A stretch of 64,000 nucleotides of DNA from Frigoribacterium sp. PhB160. GTDB taxonomy: Bacteria; Actinomycetota; Actinomycetes; Actinomycetales; Microbacteriaceae. Made by a program: the position numbers and the translations under genes. Of the stretch, positions 62,328 to 64,000 are shown one piece after another (within the stretch, counting starts at the first letter, position 1; each line of letters begins with the position of its first letter). The notes beneath the pieces are model-generated. The model searched no databases, was not told the DNA's origin, and saw nothing but the letters and a program-made list of their open reading frames with translations. The DNA lies in the NCBI RefSeq assembly GCF_003751785.1, contig NZ_RKIE01000001.1, forward strand, positions 1,155,564 to 1,219,563. Direction: 5' to 3'.

Positions 62328-62888
62328 ATGATCGAGACGATCCTCGCGGCAGAGGGAGGGGCGCCCGAAGGGGCTGCCGTCTTCTTCCCCGCCGGTTACG
62401 ACATCCTCTGGTCACTCGTCGTCTTCGTGGTCATCGCTGCGTTCTTCGGGATCTTCGCGATCCCGAGGTTCCGCAAGATCCTCGACGAGCGCGCCGAGCG
62501 CATCGAGGGCGGCATCAAGCACGCCGAGGCCGCCCAGGCCGAGGCTGCCCAGGCCCTCGACGAGTACAAGAAGCAGCTGGCCGACGCCCGCGCCGAGGCA
62601 GCACGCATCCGTGAGGCCGCGCGCGCCGAGGGTGCCGAGATCCTGGCCGACCTCAAGCAGCAGGCCCAGGCCGAGGCCGACCGCGTCACCGCGAACGCCC
62701 ACGTGCAGATCGAGGCCGAGCGGGCGGCTGCCGTCGCCTCGCTCCGCGCCGAGGTCGGCTCGCTGGCGATCGACCTCGCCTCCGGCGTCATCGGCGAGTC
62801 GCTGAACGACGACGCTCGCGCGTCGGCCGTCGTCGATCGCTTCCTGGCCGACCTCGAGGCCGACCAGAACTCGAAGGCGGGCAACTGA
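62328..62888 (+). CDS. atpF: F1Fo ATP synthase subunit b
   Basis: 186-residue stator subunit: a membrane helix (ILWSLVVFVVIAAFFGIFAIP), then a long charged coiled coil (RAERIEGGIKHAEAAQAEAAQALDEYK is in that part) and a C-terminal DRFLADLEAD contacting delta. ATG with AGGA upstream, 20 bp after atpE. Confidence 0.96.
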   Translation: MIETILAAEGGAPEGAAVFFPAGYDILWSLVVFVVIAAFFGIFAIPRFRKILDERAERIEGGIKHAEAAQAEAAQALDEYKKQLADARAEAARIREAARAEGAEILADLKQQAQAEADRVTANAHVQIEAERAAAVASLRAEVGSLAIDLASGVIGESLNDDARASAVVDRFLADLEADQNSKAGN

Positions 62889-62890
62889 CG

Positions 62891-63685
62891 ATGGGTTCCA
62901 TGACCAGAGAGGCCCTCAGCTCGGCGCGGACGGTGCTCGCCGACCTCGGCGACTCGGCCGACCTGGCCACGGGTGAGCAGCTGCTCGACGCCGGTCGCGT
63001 GATCGGCGGGTCCGTCCAGCTGCAGGCCTACTTCGCCGACCCGTCGGTCGAGGTCAGCGTGAAGAAGCAGCTGCTCGACCGCCTGTTCGGCTCGTTCTCC
63101 GAGTCGGCCCGAGCCCTGCTCGTGTCGGTCGTGGGCAGCCGCTGGTCGTCTGACCGCGACCTGCTCGCCGGGGTGGAGGAGCTCGGCATCCGCGTCGTCG
63201 CCTCCAGCGCCCCGGGCGACAGCAGCATCGAGAACGAGCTCTTCGCGTTCGACGCGGCGGTCCGCTCCGACGCCCAGCTCGAGCTCGCCATCGGCACCAA
63301 GCTGAGCGACCCCGAGGCGAAGTCCGGACTCGTCCGTCGACTCCTCGAGGGCAAGGCCAGCGAGCAGACGCTGGCGATCGCGACCCACCTCGTGCGTCAG
63401 CCCCGGGGACGACGCATCGGCGAGCTGCTCCGCAGCGCCGCCGAGATCGTCGCCGACCAGTCGCACCAGCTCGTCGCGACGGTCACCGTCGCGAAGCCGC
63501 TCGACGAGTCGCACGCGGCCCGCCTCGAGCAGGGTCTCGCCGCGCAGTTCGGGCGTAGCCTCCGCATCAACCAGGTCATCGACCCCGCCGTCATCGGCGG
63601 GCTGCGCGTGCAGATCGGTGACGAGGTCATCGACGGGACCGTGGCCACCAAGCTCAGCCTGCTCCGCCTCCAGCTCGCCGGCTAG
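62891..63685 (+). CDS. atpH: F1Fo ATP synthase subunit delta
   Basis: 264-residue F1 subunit linking the stator to the alpha3beta3 head. The N-terminal domain is longer than the ~180 residues of E. coli delta, as in many Actinobacteria, and the C-terminal part has [24 protein letters not shown] and [23 protein letters not shown], the delta signature. Two starts are possible (ATG 62891 or 62900); the first follows the atpF stop by 2 nt. Confidence 0.95.
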   Translation: MGSMTREALSSARTVLADLGDSADLATGEQLLDAGRVIGGSVQLQAYFADPSVEVSVKKQLLDRLFGSFSESARALLVSVVGSRWSSDRDLLAGVEELGIRVVASSAPGDSSIENELFAFDAAVRSDAQLELAIGTKLSDPEAKSGLVRRLLEGKASEQTLAIATHLVRQPRGRRIGELLRSAAEIVADQSHQLVATVTVAKPLDESHAARLEQGLAAQFGRSLRINQVIDPAVIGGLRVQIGDEVIDGTVATKLSLLRLQLAG

Positions 63686-63744
63686 GCACGCTCCCACACA
63701 CAGACTCGAGGCCTCCCGAAGCCTCGCTACGAATAGGAATCACA

Positions 63745-64000
63745 ATGGCAGACATCAAGATCAGCCCCGATGAGATTCGCGACGCGCTGAAGGACTTCGT
63801 CTCGTCGTACGACCCCTCGAAGGCCTCGACCACCGAGGTCGGCTACGTCACCGACGCCGCCGACGGCATCGCCCACGTCCAGGGCCTCCCCGGCGTCATG
63901 GCCAACGAGCTCATCCGCTTCGCGGACGGCACGCAGGGCCTGGCCCAGAACCTCGACGAGGACGAGATCGGCGCCATCGTGCTCGGCGAGTTCTCCGGCA
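63745..64000 (+). CDS. atpA: F1Fo ATP synthase subunit alpha (5' part, cut by window end)
   Basis: Only the first 85 codons are in the window. [15 protein letters not shown] is the start, and [20 protein letters not shown] is the conserved N-terminal beta-barrel sequence of subunit alpha. ATG preceded by AGGAAT. The frame is open to position 64000, so the gene continues; the nucleotide-binding domain is outside. Confidence 0.95.
   Translation, partial: MADIKISPDEIRDALKDFVSSYDPSKASTTEVGYVTDAADGIAHVQGLPGVMANELIRFADGTQGLAQNLDEDEIGAIVLGEFSG

Overview
The window is about 73% G+C actinobacterial chromosome. Codon use, frequent GTG starts, and the order lysA-hom-thrC-thrB-rho-prfA-prmC-tsaC-wecA-atpI-atpBEFHA point to Microbacteriaceae; a relative of Frigoribacterium, Curtobacterium or Rathayibacter is my guess, and the sequence alone does not settle the genus. 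I see no prophage, insertion sequence, rRNA or CRISPR array. One tRNA gene (tRNA-Arg, anticodon CCG) is present.

Layout. 0-5.7 kb: end of a monosaccharide ABC importer (permease), a complete three-gene amino-acid ABC importer on the minus strand, a GT87-like membrane mannosyltransferase and a small thiamine-binding-type protein. 5.7-10.4 kb: an MFS exporter with a palindromic leader, then a two-component module made of a histidine kinase, a kinase-like membrane protein that seems to lack catalytic residues, and a LuxR-type regulator. 10.4-14.2 kb: metX and metY (methionine via O-acetylhomoserine) and an SDR. 14.2-15.0 kb: a gene-poor stretch with GACCCCC/GGGGGTC hairpins and a 50-residue Cys-rich protein gene. 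15.0-19.6 kb: a tightly overlapping four-gene operon of three GT2 glycosyltransferases and a condensation-type acyltransferase, probably for a surface glycan or glycolipid. 19.6-26.4 kb: accessory enzymes (DUF2071, phosphoribosyltransferase, S51 peptidase-like, ung, GNAT), an SMR exporter with its TetR repressor and a clear operator, and an amidase. 26.4-33.1 kb: a peptide/nickel-type ABC importer (five genes, minus strand) facing two siderophore-interacting-type genes behind a DtxR/IdeR-like iron box.

33.1-44 kb: an SDR / HEAVH-protein / flavin disulfide reductase operon, CsbD-like stress protein, enoyl-CoA hydratase and arginase-fold pair, an envelope-stress group (DUF418/HGSNAT-like membrane protein, PspA, TPM-domain protein, DUF3592-like protein), an EamA transporter, a 71-residue unknown, and a serine recombinase next to tRNA-Arg. 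44-49 kb: pdxH, a class I glutamine amidotransferase, a lipoprotein, argS and a DUF2993-like protein. 49-64 kb: the housekeeping block in which lysA, hom, thrC and thrB make lysine and threonine, rho, prfA and prmC act in transcription and translation termination, tsaC modifies tRNA, wecA starts wall glycan synthesis, and atpI-atpBEFHA(partial) encodes F1Fo ATP synthase.

Two general patterns stand out. Many monocistronic or first genes have a -10-like NANNNT hexamer ending only 5-9 nt before the start codon, which suggests widespread leaderless transcription. Most operon genes overlap by 4 nt (GTGA or ATGA), which suggests translational coupling. All domain calls are by eye from motifs; no database search was run.
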